Shown here: piece by piece, positions 18,294 to 26,855 of the stretch
Layout of the letters: every line of letters begins with the position of its first letter
Numbering within the stretch: the stretch's first letter is position 1
Notes under the pieces: generated by a model
Told to the model about the DNA's origin: nothing
The model's database searches: none
Seen by the model: the letters and a program-made list of their open reading frames with translations, nothing else
Program-made: the position numbers and the translations under genes
Assembly: GCA_022710585.1 (NCBI GenBank)
Contig: JAKLGV010000012.1
Coordinates: 1 to 64,000, forward strand
DNA: 64,000 bases
Direction: 5' to 3'
DNA from: Deltaproteobacteria bacterium
Lineage (GTDB): Bacteria > Desulfobacterota > Syntrophia > Syntrophales > Smithellaceae

Positions 18294-18422
18294 TAAATAT
18301 CCTCCTTTTTAGATGAATAGTGACAATTCATCTGGTGTATAAAATAGTCATACCGCAAGATATGTCAATCACTTTCGGGGAAATTTATTCCCGGCCGTTT
18401 ACCTAGCATATAAATTATTAAA

Positions 18423-18452
18423 TTGACATAACAAGGTGAAATATCTTACTAT
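18423..18452 (+). promoter_or_regulatory. Sigma70-type promoter for the AI-2E-type permease
   Basis: TTGACA, an 18-base spacer and TACTAT, about 65 bases before the permease start. Confidence 0.5.
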
Positions 18453-18518
18453 CCTTCGAAATTATTACGGAAAAAATGAGGTTTGCAACAAAATTCATTC
18501 CTGAAGAGCAAAGCGGAT

Positions 18519-19565
18519 ATGATTGAAAAGCCAATATTTACTTCTCAAAATATTATCTTTTTCATAATGCTGGCCATGATTACCGGCGTGCTGGCGTATG
18601 TTCTGACCCCCTTCTTCTATGCGGTCTTCTGGGCTGTGTTGATTGCCAGCATATTCAGGCCTTTATACAAATTTATCAATAAAAAGATTGTCAACGAAAA
18701 TTTGTGCGCCAGCCTGACGATGATGGCCATCGTTCTTTGCCTGCTGCTGCCGGTAGGATTGCTTATTGATCTGCTGATCATGGAATCCATTGATATTTAT
18801 CAGTCCTTTAACGATTACAGCAGCAATTGGATGGGCACTTTTTCCGAAGCGTTGAAATCGTTGAGCAGAAAGCCGCTATTCGCCAAGTTGCATTTAAATC
18901 AGGCCTTTCTGATCAATAAATCGCAGGAAGCCTTTAAAATTTTTACCGGTTATGTCTTCAATCACATTTCCGATTTTACGCAAAATACGGTTCTTGTGAT
19001 CGTCCAGTTTGCGGTCATGCTTTACAGCCTTTTCTTCTTTTTGCGGGACGGAAAGAAATTAGTAACCACCCTGAAAGAACATATTCCCGTGGATAACAAA
19101 CATCTTGATCATTTTATCAATCAGTTTCTGACAACAGCTAAATCGTCATTAAAATTTACATTTGTTATCGGCGGGATTCAGGGCGCGCTGGGCGGATTGA
19201 TTTTTTATATCACCGGAATTGAAAGAGCGCTGGTCTGGGGCGTTCTTATGTTCGGCCTGTCCGTCGTTCCGGCTGTCGGCAGCGCATTGATCTGGGTGCC
19301 GGCCGGCATTATTATGCTGTTGCTGGGGAATATCTGGCAGGGCGTCACCATTCTTCTTTTTGGCGCAATCGTCATCAGCAGCGTGGATAATATGCTCAGG
19401 CCGATTTTTGTAGGCAGAGACACCCAGATGCATTCTCTTTTAATCTTCCTTTCCACACTGGGAGGAATAGCCGCTTTCGGATTTTCCGGATTTATTCTGG
19501 GACCGGTCATCGCTTCCCTTTTCCTGGCAGCCTGGGAGCTGTTCCCCGAAATTTATCAGAAATAA
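18519..19565 (+). CDS. AI-2E family transporter (PerM/YdiK-like)
   Basis: 348-residue inner-membrane protein with about seven to eight hydrophobic segments: a pair at the N-terminus (IIFFIMLAMITGVLAYVLTP), a central soluble stretch (about 90-150), then a C-terminal block with the family signature FVIGGIQGALGGLIFYITGI and VPAVGSALIWVPAGI. Members export small molecules or act as Na+/H+ antiporters; the AI-2 role holds only for TqsA. ATG at 18519 is chosen over a TTG at 18483. Converges with the glycosylase gene 15 bases away. Confidence 0.9.
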   Translation: MIEKPIFTSQNIIFFIMLAMITGVLAYVLTPFFYAVFWAVLIASIFRPLYKFINKKIVNENLCASLTMMAIVLCLLLPVGLLIDLLIMESIDIYQSFNDYSSNWMGTFSEALKSLSRKPLFAKLHLNQAFLINKSQEAFKIFTGYVFNHISDFTQNTVLVIVQFAVMLYSLFFFLRDGKKLVTTLKEHIPVDNKHLDHFINQFLTTAKSSLKFTFVIGGIQGALGGLIFYITGIERALVWGVLMFGLSVVPAVGSALIWVPAGIIMLLLGNIWQGVTILLFGAIVISSVDNMLRPIFVGRDTQMHSLLIFLSTLGGIAAFGFSGFILGPVIASLFLAAWELFPEIYQK

Positions 19566-19580
19566 TAGCCGTTCACATTG

Positions 19581-20180
19581 TCATGCTTTCTCCGGCTTAA
19601 TTAAAAATCGCCACAAAGCTTCTCTGTGTTTTTGATGCGCGTAATCAATGCCGATGCGGGGAGTCGTGATGATTTTCGAATTGGAAATCTTTTTATAATC
19701 TTCCACCCATAATTCTTGTCCCAGCGTTAAATCCCAACCATTTAAGGATTTGTCAATGGACAAGGCCTGACACAACTTGGCCGGCCCGTTCGTTAAATCG
19801 GCGCCTTTCTTTTTACGCCGAGCTTCCATCTCTGCAATTCCATCTAACGGCACAATCGTCCGTATGAGCACAGCACACGGATTTTCCTCTTCTTCGGTCA
19901 CCAGGTTGAGCATGTAGTGCATTCCGTACGTAAAATAAACGTAGGCATGGCCGGGCTTGCCGAACATGACGGCATTGCGCTGAGTCTTGCCGCGGTGGGC
20001 ATGGCAGGCGCTGTCCTCGCTTCCGCAATACGCTTCCGCCTCCGCAATCATGCCGGAAAGTTCAAGACCGTTGACCCGCCGCACCAGCTTTTTCCCCAAG
20101 AGCTCCCGCGCCACCCGCAGCGTATCTCGATGATAAAATTTTCGATCTAAGATTTTCATGATGGGTTGCTCTTTGGACAT
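19581..20180 (-). CDS. 3-methyladenine DNA glycosylase (AAG/MPG family)
   Basis: 199-residue monofunctional base-excision enzyme that removes alkylated purines. The active-site segment IAEAEAYCGSEDSACHA holds the catalytic Glu. GKPGHAYVYFTYGMHYMLNL carries the residues that flip and stack the base, and DLTNGPAKLCQAL the conserved NGPxxL motif. Full family length. Starts at 20180 or 20159 are both possible as neither has a strong ribosome-binding site; MKILDRKFYHRD at 20159 matches family N-termini. Monocistronic. Confidence 0.93.
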   Translation of the reverse strand: MSKEQPIMKILDRKFYHRDTLRVARELLGKKLVRRVNGLELSGMIAEAEAYCGSEDSACHAHRGKTQRNAVMFGKPGHAYVYFTYGMHYMLNLVTEEEENPCAVLIRTIVPLDGIAEMEARRKKKGADLTNGPAKLCQALSIDKSLNGWDLTLGQELWVEDYKKISNSKIITTPRIGIDYAHQKHREALWRFLIKPEKA

Positions 20181-20258
20181 ATTTACCAATAAATAACCAC
20201 TTTGGTTTAATGAGACCCGAATTTCAGAAACGCAGTGCCCTGAAAATCGCTGGTCGAA

Positions 20259-20288
20259 TTATCCCGATAGCGTAGCTTGTCGGGACAA
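20259..20288. repeat. Intergenic inverted repeat
   Basis: TCCCGA and TCGGGA, extended by outer TT/AA pairs and an inner AGC/GCT pair, form an interrupted palindrome in the roughly 300-base gap between the glycosylase and methyltransferase genes. It lacks a T-tract, so it is not a classic terminator. Nothing else is recognised in that gap. Confidence 0.5.
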
Positions 20289-20485
20289 GTACAATTTCGT
20301 TACCACAAAATGCCAAGTACCAGAAGTTGTTTTTGTCCGATTTTTAAGGACTTTTTTCTTTGCATTCCTTTCCTAAAAGAGTAATATTGCCTCCGAAAAT
20401 CGGGAAAAACCAAGTTGGCATATTAATTGATTTTTTCGTTAGGCAGTGACTGAATCTATTCACACCCAAAAGGAGATTTTCTGCA

Positions 20486-21232
20486 ATGGACATTCCACGG
20501 ATCTTCAACATCACTGAAAGTTCTCACCGCATCCATAACCCGTTCACACCCGAAAAGCTCGCCACACTCGGCTCGGCACTGCGTCTGGCAACGGGAACCT
20601 GGGTGCTCGACCTCGGTAGCGGTTCGGGGGAGATGCTATGCACCTGGGCACGCGATTACGGCATCATCGGCACCGGCATCGACATGAGCCGGTTGTTCAC
20701 TGAGCAAGCAAAACTCCGCGCTGAAGAACTCGGCGTCGCCGATCAAGTCGAGTTCATCCATGGCGATGCTGCGGGCTACGTCTCCGACGAGAAGGTCGGT
20801 GTGGCGGCCTGTGTCGGCGCCACGTGGATCGGCGGGGGAGTCGCCGGCACGATCGAGCTTCTGGCGCGGAGCCTACGCCCAGGAGGGATCATCCTCATCG
20901 GCGAGCCCTACTGGCGGCAGTTGCCACCGACGGAAGATGTTGCCAGGGGGTGTCTTGCGCACTCCATCTCCGACTTTCTCCTGCTGCCAAAACTTCTCGG
21001 GTCTTTCGGCCAACTCGGCTACGACATCGTGGAAATGGTTCTGGCAGACCAGGACGGCTGGGACAGATACGAGGCAGCCAAATGGCTTACCATGCGCCGA
21101 TGGCTTGAGGCCAATCCCGACGACGAGTTGGCCAAAGAGGTTCGAGCCCAACTGACCTCGGAACCCGCGCGCTACGCCTCTTACACGCGGGAATACCTGG
21201 GCTGGGGCGTGTTCTCGCTAATGACACGCTGA
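20486..21232 (+). CDS. Class I SAM-dependent methyltransferase
   Basis: 248 residues with the Rossmann motif I VLDLGSGSGEMLCTWA (about 37-52), motif II GTGIDMSRLF and RPGGIILIGEPYW after motif IV. Substrate unknown; the closest feel is small-molecule methyltransferases of the UbiE/arsenite-type superfamily, without their diagnostic cysteines. The coding DNA is visibly more GC-rich than its AT-rich flanks, and it stands alone between two gaps of about 300 bases, which suggests horizontal gain. The ribosome-binding site AAAGGAGA lies 10 bases upstream. Confidence 0.88.
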   Translation: MDIPRIFNITESSHRIHNPFTPEKLATLGSALRLATGTWVLDLGSGSGEMLCTWARDYGIIGTGIDMSRLFTEQAKLRAEELGVADQVEFIHGDAAGYVSDEKVGVAACVGATWIGGGVAGTIELLARSLRPGGIILIGEPYWRQLPPTEDVARGCLAHSISDFLLLPKLLGSFGQLGYDIVEMVLADQDGWDRYEAAKWLTMRRWLEANPDDELAKEVRAQLTSEPARYASYTREYLGWGVFSLMTR

Positions 21233-21235
21233 TGA

Positions 21236-21525
21236 GGGGATTACCGGGCGGCTCAGAAAGTGGGGAAAATCCGATCATGGATAACAACTCATTCAGGCCG
21301 AATGCCGTTTCGCGGCTCCGGTTTAGCTTTTCGTGCTCTCTTGGAGAAATTTTTTTCTTACATCTCAATGTCATCAAAAACTTTAACTTCGCTACAATAA
21401 ATTAATTTGAAAAATAAGCCTTCCGGTGCTAGATTACGACCGGCAGTATTGTAACAATAAATTACTTTCAGCGGCTGAAATTAACCGGTGAAAGCGAACG
21501 GTATTACCGGAAGGAGAGATAGTTT
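21236..21525. other. Gap before the Fe-S scaffold operon
   Basis: About 290 bases with no gene. Two near-copies of ACAATAAATTA followed by a T-run lie near 21392 and 21455, and a short CGGTA-T-TACCG palindrome sits just before the ribosome-binding site. These could be regulator sites, but no known operator is recognised. Confidence 0.3.
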
Positions 21526-22218
21526 ATGGAATACACTCATGAAGTTGAACAGATGTGCGTAGTCGCCAAAGGGGCGAAAAACGGTCCGGCCCCCATCCCG
21601 CAGGAGGGCAAATGGACTATGGTGAAAGAAATCAAGGATGTCTCGGGACTGACTCACGGTGTCGGCTGGTGCGCGCCCCAGCAGGGAGCCTGCAAGCTAA
21701 CCCTGAACGTCAAAGACGGCATCATTGAAGAAGCGCTGGTTGAATGCATCGGCTGTACCGGCATGACCCACTCCGCCGCGATGGCCGCCGAAATTCTGCC
21801 GCATAAAACCATTCTGGAAGCGCTGAATTCCGACATGGTCTGCGACGCGATCAACACCGCGATGCGGGAAATCTTTTTACAGATTGTATACGGCCGTTCG
21901 CAAACAGCCTTTTCCGAAGGCGGCCTGCCCATCGGCGCGGGTCTCGAGGATCTGGGCAAGGGCCAGCGCAGCGTGATCGCCACAATGTACGGCACCAAAA
22001 AGAAAGGCCCCCGTTATCTGGAAATGGCGGAAGGGTATGTGACCGAAATCGGCCTGGACAGCGACAATGAAATCATCGGCTACAAATTCGTTAATCTGGG
22101 TGTGATGATGGACAACATCGTCAAGGGCATGGAACCCGCCCAGGCTCTCGCGAAAGCAAGCGGAACCTACGGACGTTTTGCCGAAGCCGTCAAAGTTATT
22201 AACCCCCGTAAAGAATAA
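21526..22218 (+). CDS. Iron-sulfur cluster assembly scaffold-like protein (NifU-like)
   Basis: 230 residues. The central part holds GVGWCAPQQGACKLTLNVKD and ALVECIGCTGMTHSAAMAAE, with four Cys in a pattern like NifU/IscU-fold scaffold proteins. The C-terminal half, GYVTEIGLDSDNEIIGYKF, is an added strand-rich segment. The family is commonly encoded next to a GGGtGRT protein, as here 11 bases downstream. The biochemical role is unknown; Fe-S binding is inferred. AAGGAGAG precedes the start. Confidence 0.8.
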   Translation: MEYTHEVEQMCVVAKGAKNGPAPIPQEGKWTMVKEIKDVSGLTHGVGWCAPQQGACKLTLNVKDGIIEEALVECIGCTGMTHSAAMAAEILPHKTILEALNSDMVCDAINTAMREIFLQIVYGRSQTAFSEGGLPIGAGLEDLGKGQRSVIATMYGTKKKGPRYLEMAEGYVTEIGLDSDNEIIGYKFVNLGVMMDNIVKGMEPAQALAKASGTYGRFAEAVKVINPRKE

Positions 22219-22229
22219 GGAGTAGAAAA

Positions 22230-23228
22230 ATGGCTTTATTTGAAGGATACGAAAGACGAATCAAACAGATCACTCCTTTTCTCGCGCAATATGGAATTTC
22301 CTCGCTGGAGGAGGCCGAAAAAGTATGCCTCGAGAAAGGCGTTTATGTCAGAAAAATAGTCAAGGAGATTCAGCCGATTTCGTTTGAAAACGCCGGCTGG
22401 GCTTATCTGGTCGGCGCTGCCGCCGCCATTAAAAAAGGTCAGAAGGCTGCCGCGGATATCGCCGAAACGCTCGGCCTTGGTCTGCAGGCGTTCTGCATTC
22501 CCGGTTCGGTCGCCGACGACCGTCAGGTGGGCATCGGACACGGCAATCTCGCGTCCATGCTGCTTCGGGAAGAAACAAAGTGCTTCGCGTTCTGCGCGGG
22601 CCACGAATCATTCGCCGCCGCGGAAGGCGCCATCGGGCTCGCTAAATCGGCCAACAAGGCGCGCAAGGTTCCTCTGCGCGTCATCCTGAACGGTCTTGGA
22701 AAAGACGCAGCTCACATTATCGCCCGCGTCAACGGATTCACCCATGTCGCGACGGCATTCGATTATAAAACAGGAAAAATCTCCGTGGCCAAAGAGAAGG
22801 CTTATTCTAAGGGCGATCGCGCGGCGGTCCGCTGCTACGGTGCCGACGACGTGCGTGAAGGCGTGGCCATCATGCATCTGGAAGGCGTGGATGTCGCCAT
22901 CACGGGAAATTCCACCAACCCGACCAGATTCCAGCATCCGGTCATGGGCGTTTACAAGAAAGAATGCATAGCGGCCGGTAAGAAATTCTTCTCTGTGGCC
23001 TCCGGCGGTGGCACGGGAAGAACGCTGCATCCCGACAACATGGCGGCCGGTCCCGCGTCCTATGGCATGACCGACACCATGGGCAGAATGCATTCGGACG
23101 CTCAGTTTGCCGGATCGTCCTCCGTTCCCGCCCACGTGGAAATGATGGGCCTGATCGGCATGGGCAATAATCCGATGGTCGGCGCATCCGTCGCGGTGGC
23201 AGTGGCGGTTGAGCAGGCGATGAAGTAA
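22230..23228 (+). CDS. GGGtGRT family protein
   Basis: 332 residues. It carries the family-naming motif ASGGGTGRTLHPDNMAAGP (about 254-272) and conserved HGNLASMLLREETKCFAFCAGH and ITGNSTNPTRFQHP segments. The family (PF14057) has no established activity and is found mainly in anaerobes. The Gly-rich loop suggests nucleotide or phosphate binding. It is translated with the Fe-S scaffold gene upstream, so the two likely form one functional unit. It has no signal peptide and is probably cytoplasmic. Confidence 0.88.
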   Translation: MALFEGYERRIKQITPFLAQYGISSLEEAEKVCLEKGVYVRKIVKEIQPISFENAGWAYLVGAAAAIKKGQKAAADIAETLGLGLQAFCIPGSVADDRQVGIGHGNLASMLLREETKCFAFCAGHESFAAAEGAIGLAKSANKARKVPLRVILNGLGKDAAHIIARVNGFTHVATAFDYKTGKISVAKEKAYSKGDRAAVRCYGADDVREGVAIMHLEGVDVAITGNSTNPTRFQHPVMGVYKKECIAAGKKFFSVASGGGTGRTLHPDNMAAGPASYGMTDTMGRMHSDAQFAGSSSVPAHVEMMGLIGMGNNPMVGASVAVAVAVEQAMK

Positions 23229-23232
23229 AAGT

Positions 23233-23353
23233 AAAACTTTTAAATCGAAGCGCTATTTTCGTTGGCGTCGTTGTCGGCTTCCTCAACGTATTAGGTATAC
23301 GCCTCGTCGCCTCCGCCTGGCCGCCTCAATATCATCTTCGATTTAAAAGTTTT
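23233..23353. repeat. Long inverted repeat around a conserved-looking core
   Basis: Perfect 18-base arms (23233-23250 and 23336-23353, AAAACTTTTAAATCGAAG and its complement) flank about 85 bases. The core is GC-richer than the arms and contains a CGTAT/ATACG inner palindrome. It lies directly after the GGGtGRT gene. It could be a terminator-like cruciform or a small non-autonomous repeat element. I see no second copy in this window. Confidence 0.6.
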
Positions 23354-23368
23354 GAGAATTGTAAAACA

Positions 23369-23401
23369 AACAACACTGCCCGTAATAAGGGCAGTGTTGT
23401 T
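23369..23401 (+). terminator. Strong hairpin, likely terminator of the scaffold/GGGtGRT operon
   Basis: A 13-base perfect stem (AACAACACTGCCC and its complement) with a seven-base loop and a T-rich exit. It lies 22 bases before the macro-domain gene start, so it might also act as an attenuator for that gene. Confidence 0.65.
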
Positions 23402-23423
23402 ATTATGTCTTGGAGGCAGTTCA

Positions 23424-23933
23424 ATGACGAAATTGAGGGCGCTTCAGGCAAACATCGTTACACTTCAGGTTGATGCAATCGTCAACGCCGCAAATTCCTC
23501 GCTGCTCGGCGGCGGCGGCGTGGACGGCGCGATTCACCGCGCTGCCGGTCCGGAGCTTCTGGCGGAATGCCGGACGCTCGGCGGCTGCAAAACCGGCGAC
23601 GCCAAACTCACCAGAGGATACCGGCTTCCCGCAAAATTCGTCATTCACACCGTGGGGCCTGTCTGGCACAGCGGAAAGAAAGGCGAACCGGAATTGCTGG
23701 CTTCCTGTTACCGAAAGTCTCTGACCGTCGCTTCTGAAAACGGCATCAAGACCATCGCCTTCCCGAGTATCAGCACCGGCGTTTACGGGTATCCGATTGA
23801 ACTGGCGGCGCAGATCGCCGTTCAAACCGTTAGCGACACGGTTCAGAAATTATCAAAGATAGACGAAGTGATTTTTTGCTGCTTCTCATCCAATGATCTG
23901 TCCATTTACGAATCCCTTTTGAATAAAGGTTAA
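23424..23933 (+). CDS. Macro-domain protein (O-acetyl-ADP-ribose deacetylase type)
   Basis: 169 residues, a single macro domain. It has [20 protein letters not shown] with the Asn and Gly-rich ADP-ribose loop, [14 protein letters not shown], and the second loop [14 protein letters not shown]. These match the YmdB/MacroD class that removes ADP-ribose from proteins or deacetylates O-acetyl-ADP-ribose. GGAGG lies seven bases before ATG 23424. The frame continues upstream but only through the hairpin. Monocistronic. Confidence 0.93.
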   Translation: MTKLRALQANIVTLQVDAIVNAANSSLLGGGGVDGAIHRAAGPELLAECRTLGGCKTGDAKLTRGYRLPAKFVIHTVGPVWHSGKKGEPELLASCYRKSLTVASENGIKTIAFPSISTGVYGYPIELAAQIAVQTVSDTVQKLSKIDEVIFCCFSSNDLSIYESLLNKG

Positions 23934-23953
23934 ACGATTTTTTCAACGGCGAT

Positions 23954-25642
23954 TCACCAGCAGTACCCCTGGCCCTTCGCCTCCTGCAATAATTTACAGT
24001 TTCCCAATGAGCAGGCGCTTTGAGCGTCACGGCAACCCGACACCCGGTCGCCCTGCAGAAAATAAGCGAGTCCTCTGCTTTGATAAGCGTAGGCATTATC
24101 GGATTTCAGATGGATGGCTATGTTCAATTCGTCAATGGCCTGCCGGTACTGGCCAAGATTAATATGCGCAGCACCCTTATTGTAATAGGCCAAATACCGC
24201 GGCCGAAGGCGAATGGATGCTGCATAGTCCTGAACGGCTTGCTGATAATCGCCAAGCTTTTCGTAAGCAACGCCCCGATTAAGGTAGGCAACTTCATATT
24301 GAGGATCAAGCTCAATCGCCCTGTTGAAATCCTGAATAGCCTGCCGATACTGCCCCAGGTTGAAATACGTAATCCCCCGGATATAGTACCCAAGATAATT
24401 ATCCCTGGTCACCCGCAAGGTCTGATTGATCAGCGTCAGACTGTTTTCCCAGTAGCCGCATTGTTTCCAGGCCGTATAGGACAGGATCAGCAGAATGGCG
24501 AATCCCACCGGGAATAAAATTTTTCCAATGATATCTTTCCGCCGCAATAAAAAAGGAACGCCCCATGCCACCATGATGGCGATACCGATTAGAGGGAGAT
24601 ACGTATAGCGGTCGGCAAGCGCATACCGCTCCGCCCTCACGTGAATGACACCAAGCACCGGGAAAATCGTGATCGCATACCAAAGCCATCCGACAAAAAG
24701 AAAGGGCATGCGCTTGACTGAGATCAGGACGACCGCGGTGATCGATAAGGTCAGAAAAACGGAACCGGCAACCTGCGCCATGGAGAGCCTGTCGAACAGG
24801 GGATAGCAGAAAGACACATCAAACGGCCAGAACATTTTCTCCAGATACATCGCAAAGGAAACAATAGCGGTGGCCACGCGAGCTCCGAAGGGAAAAAGAA
24901 TCGCTTCAGGATTATATTGCGCATAAACCGCGACAGCGGAAAAAACGGCCGACATAACAAAAAAAGGCGTCTTCTCGCGCAATTGAAGCCATATCGAATT
25001 GCGTTGCTGCATCTGAAATCTTTGCAGCGGCCAGTAATCCAGAAGGATCATCATCACGGGCAGCGTTACAACCATGGGTTTGCTCATAAGCCCGCAGGCA
25101 AAGGAAACAAGAACAGCAAGGTATCTTGTGAGAGCCGGCTTCTCCGTGTAATAGACGTAAAGACCAAGTGTCAACATCCAGAAAAAAGCGCTCAGGACAT
25201 CTTTTCGTTCAGCGATCCAGGTAACCGATTCCACGTGCAAGGGGTGAATGGCAAAAAGCGCGGCAACAAAAGCGCTCTTCCAGATTTCTTTTGTCATTCG
25301 ATTCAGAAGCCAGAAAAGCAGCAGCGTGCTGAGGATGTGCAGGATCAGGTTGGTGATGTGAAATCCGCCGGGATTCAAGCCGTACAACTGATCATCCAGC
25401 ATCAAAGATAGCCACGTCAGGGGATGCCAGAATTCAGCATATGTTGTCGTGAACGCCCAGCGGACGGAATCCAGGCTGATTCCTGATTGGACATGAAGAT
25501 TTTCTGTCACATAGACATCATCATCAATGTTGATGAAGTCAAACTGATGCACCTGCCCGAAAACAGCCAGAGCGGCAAACGTCAAAAGAACGTAAACAAT
25601 CAGCTTCTGTTTTTTTAAATCAATATTGGGCCTGTCGAACAT
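23954..25642 (-). CDS. TMTC-like multi-pass membrane protein with C-terminal TPRs
   Basis: 562 residues. About ten membrane segments follow an N-terminal extracytoplasmic acidic motif FDFINIDDDVYVTEN, which resembles the metal-binding loop of GT-C glycosyltransferases. Conserved HPLTWLSLMLDDQLYGLNPG and ALFAIHPLHVESVTWIAERK follow. The last 170 residues hold about four TPR motifs (for example YYIRGITYFNLGQYRQAIQD). The fold matches bacterial TMTC/PMT-like proteins; activity is unproven. A TTGACA at 25673-25678 with a weak -10 would start transcription almost at the ATG 25642, supporting this start over a TTG at 25678. Confidence 0.82.
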   Translation of the reverse strand: MFDRPNIDLKKQKLIVYVLLTFAALAVFGQVHQFDFINIDDDVYVTENLHVQSGISLDSVRWAFTTTYAEFWHPLTWLSLMLDDQLYGLNPGGFHITNLILHILSTLLLFWLLNRMTKEIWKSAFVAALFAIHPLHVESVTWIAERKDVLSAFFWMLTLGLYVYYTEKPALTRYLAVLVSFACGLMSKPMVVTLPVMMILLDYWPLQRFQMQQRNSIWLQLREKTPFFVMSAVFSAVAVYAQYNPEAILFPFGARVATAIVSFAMYLEKMFWPFDVSFCYPLFDRLSMAQVAGSVFLTLSITAVVLISVKRMPFLFVGWLWYAITIFPVLGVIHVRAERYALADRYTYLPLIGIAIMVAWGVPFLLRRKDIIGKILFPVGFAILLILSYTAWKQCGYWENSLTLINQTLRVTRDNYLGYYIRGITYFNLGQYRQAIQDFNRAIELDPQYEVAYLNRGVAYEKLGDYQQAVQDYAASIRLRPRYLAYYNKGAAHINLGQYRQAIDELNIAIHLKSDNAYAYQSRGLAYFLQGDRVSGCRDAQSACSLGNCKLLQEAKGQGYCW

Positions 25643-25715
25643 GGCTTCTTTTATGTGAAGAACAGACGACTTTGTCAAGATATATCGGGGTGATTGAAAA
25701 AGAGGAAAAATGAAA

Positions 25716-25748
25716 AAGACCCCGGCTCCAGATTCAGGCCGGGGTCTT
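25716..25748. terminator. Terminator after asd
   Basis: AAGACCCCGGC pairs perfectly with GCCGGGGTCTT around an 11-base loop, with T-rich exit on the minus strand. It closes the ribF-asd transcript. Confidence 0.85.
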
Positions 25749-25756
25749 CCTGAAAA

Positions 25757-26839
25757 CTATTTAACCCATTTCAGATAATTCTTGACCAGATATTCCGCGG
25801 TTTGCAGAGCACCCTTGGCCGCGCCCAGTTTGGTGTTGTGCGCCAGACAAACGTACTTGATCCCGTTTTCAATAATCGGATCTTTGCGAATGCGTCCCAC
25901 GGTTACCGTCATACCGCCACCTTTGTCTCTGTCCATCCGCGGCTGCGGGCGGAAAGGATCATCGGTGACATCAATTAAATGCGCCGGTGAACTGGGCAGA
26001 TGAAGCTCCGCAAAGTCCTTGCCGTAATTCATCATGGCTTTCTTAACATCTTCCGGAGAACATTTTTTCTTGGTCTGAACAAAAGCGCACACCAGATGCC
26101 CGTCCAACACCGGCACGCGGGTACAGGTTGCGGTGATACCGAAGGCGGCATTCCTGATCGTTTTACCGGTAAATTTGCCCAGAATCTTCTGCGGCTCGGT
26201 CTCCACCTTGGGCTCTTCGCCAGAAATGTAGGGAACCACATTTTCCATCATGTCCATGGCGGAAAGACCGGGGGTGCGGCCCGCGCCGGACATCGCCTGC
26301 AGTGAAGTCATCATAACCTGCTGAACGCCGAAGCTGTCCAGAATCGGTTTCAACGAAACAACCAGTCCGGCGATGGTGCAGTTGGATTTGGGTGAAATGA
26401 AGCCCTTCCAGCCGCGGTTTTTCTGCTGAACAGCCAGAAGCGCTGCATGATCCATATTAACGCCGCCTACCAGAATCGGGGTGTCCGCTTCATAACGAAA
26501 TGCCGAGGCGGTGCTGATCACCGGTGTGGTTTTAGCGTATTTAGGCTCCAGCTCCTTGGCCGGCCCCGCGTCCATGGTCGAAAAAATGATGTCCACGGAT
26601 TTCGGATCGAAACTGGCCGCCTCTTCCACAACCATGTTGGCGATGTGTTCCGGCAATTCCTCCGGGCACCACCAGCGGATCGAACCGTTGGCATCCCTTA
26701 AAGCGTCAATATATTTCTTATCAGCCGAACGCTCCGAGGCAACAAGCTTGGTGATTTTAAACCAGGGGTGTCCCAGTAAACTGACAATAGCCTGCTGACC
26801 GACAATCCCGGTGGCGCCGACAATAGCAATTTTTAACAT
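25757..26839 (-). CDS. asd: Aspartate-semialdehyde dehydrogenase
   Basis: 360 residues. Converts L-aspartyl phosphate to aspartate semialdehyde, the branch point to lysine/diaminopimelate, threonine and methionine. The NADP-binding GATGIVGQQ lies at residues about 8-16, the catalytic Cys in SPKSNCTIAGLVVS (about 155), and TRVPVLDGHLVC holds the active-site His. Length and the SNCT form match the archaeal/fungal-type ASADH more than the E. coli type. It lies 16 bases after ribF in the same transcript. Confidence 0.93.
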   Translation of the reverse strand: MLKIAIVGATGIVGQQAIVSLLGHPWFKITKLVASERSADKKYIDALRDANGSIRWWCPEELPEHIANMVVEEAASFDPKSVDIIFSTMDAGPAKELEPKYAKTTPVISTASAFRYEADTPILVGGVNMDHAALLAVQQKNRGWKGFISPKSNCTIAGLVVSLKPILDSFGVQQVMMTSLQAMSGAGRTPGLSAMDMMENVVPYISGEEPKVETEPQKILGKFTGKTIRNAAFGITATCTRVPVLDGHLVCAFVQTKKKCSPEDVKKAMMNYGKDFAELHLPSSPAHLIDVTDDPFRPQPRMDRDKGGGMTVTVGRIRKDPIIENGIKYVCLAHNTKLGAAKGALQTAEYLVKNYLKWVK

Positions 26840-26855
26840 TGTTCAAAAACCTCCT

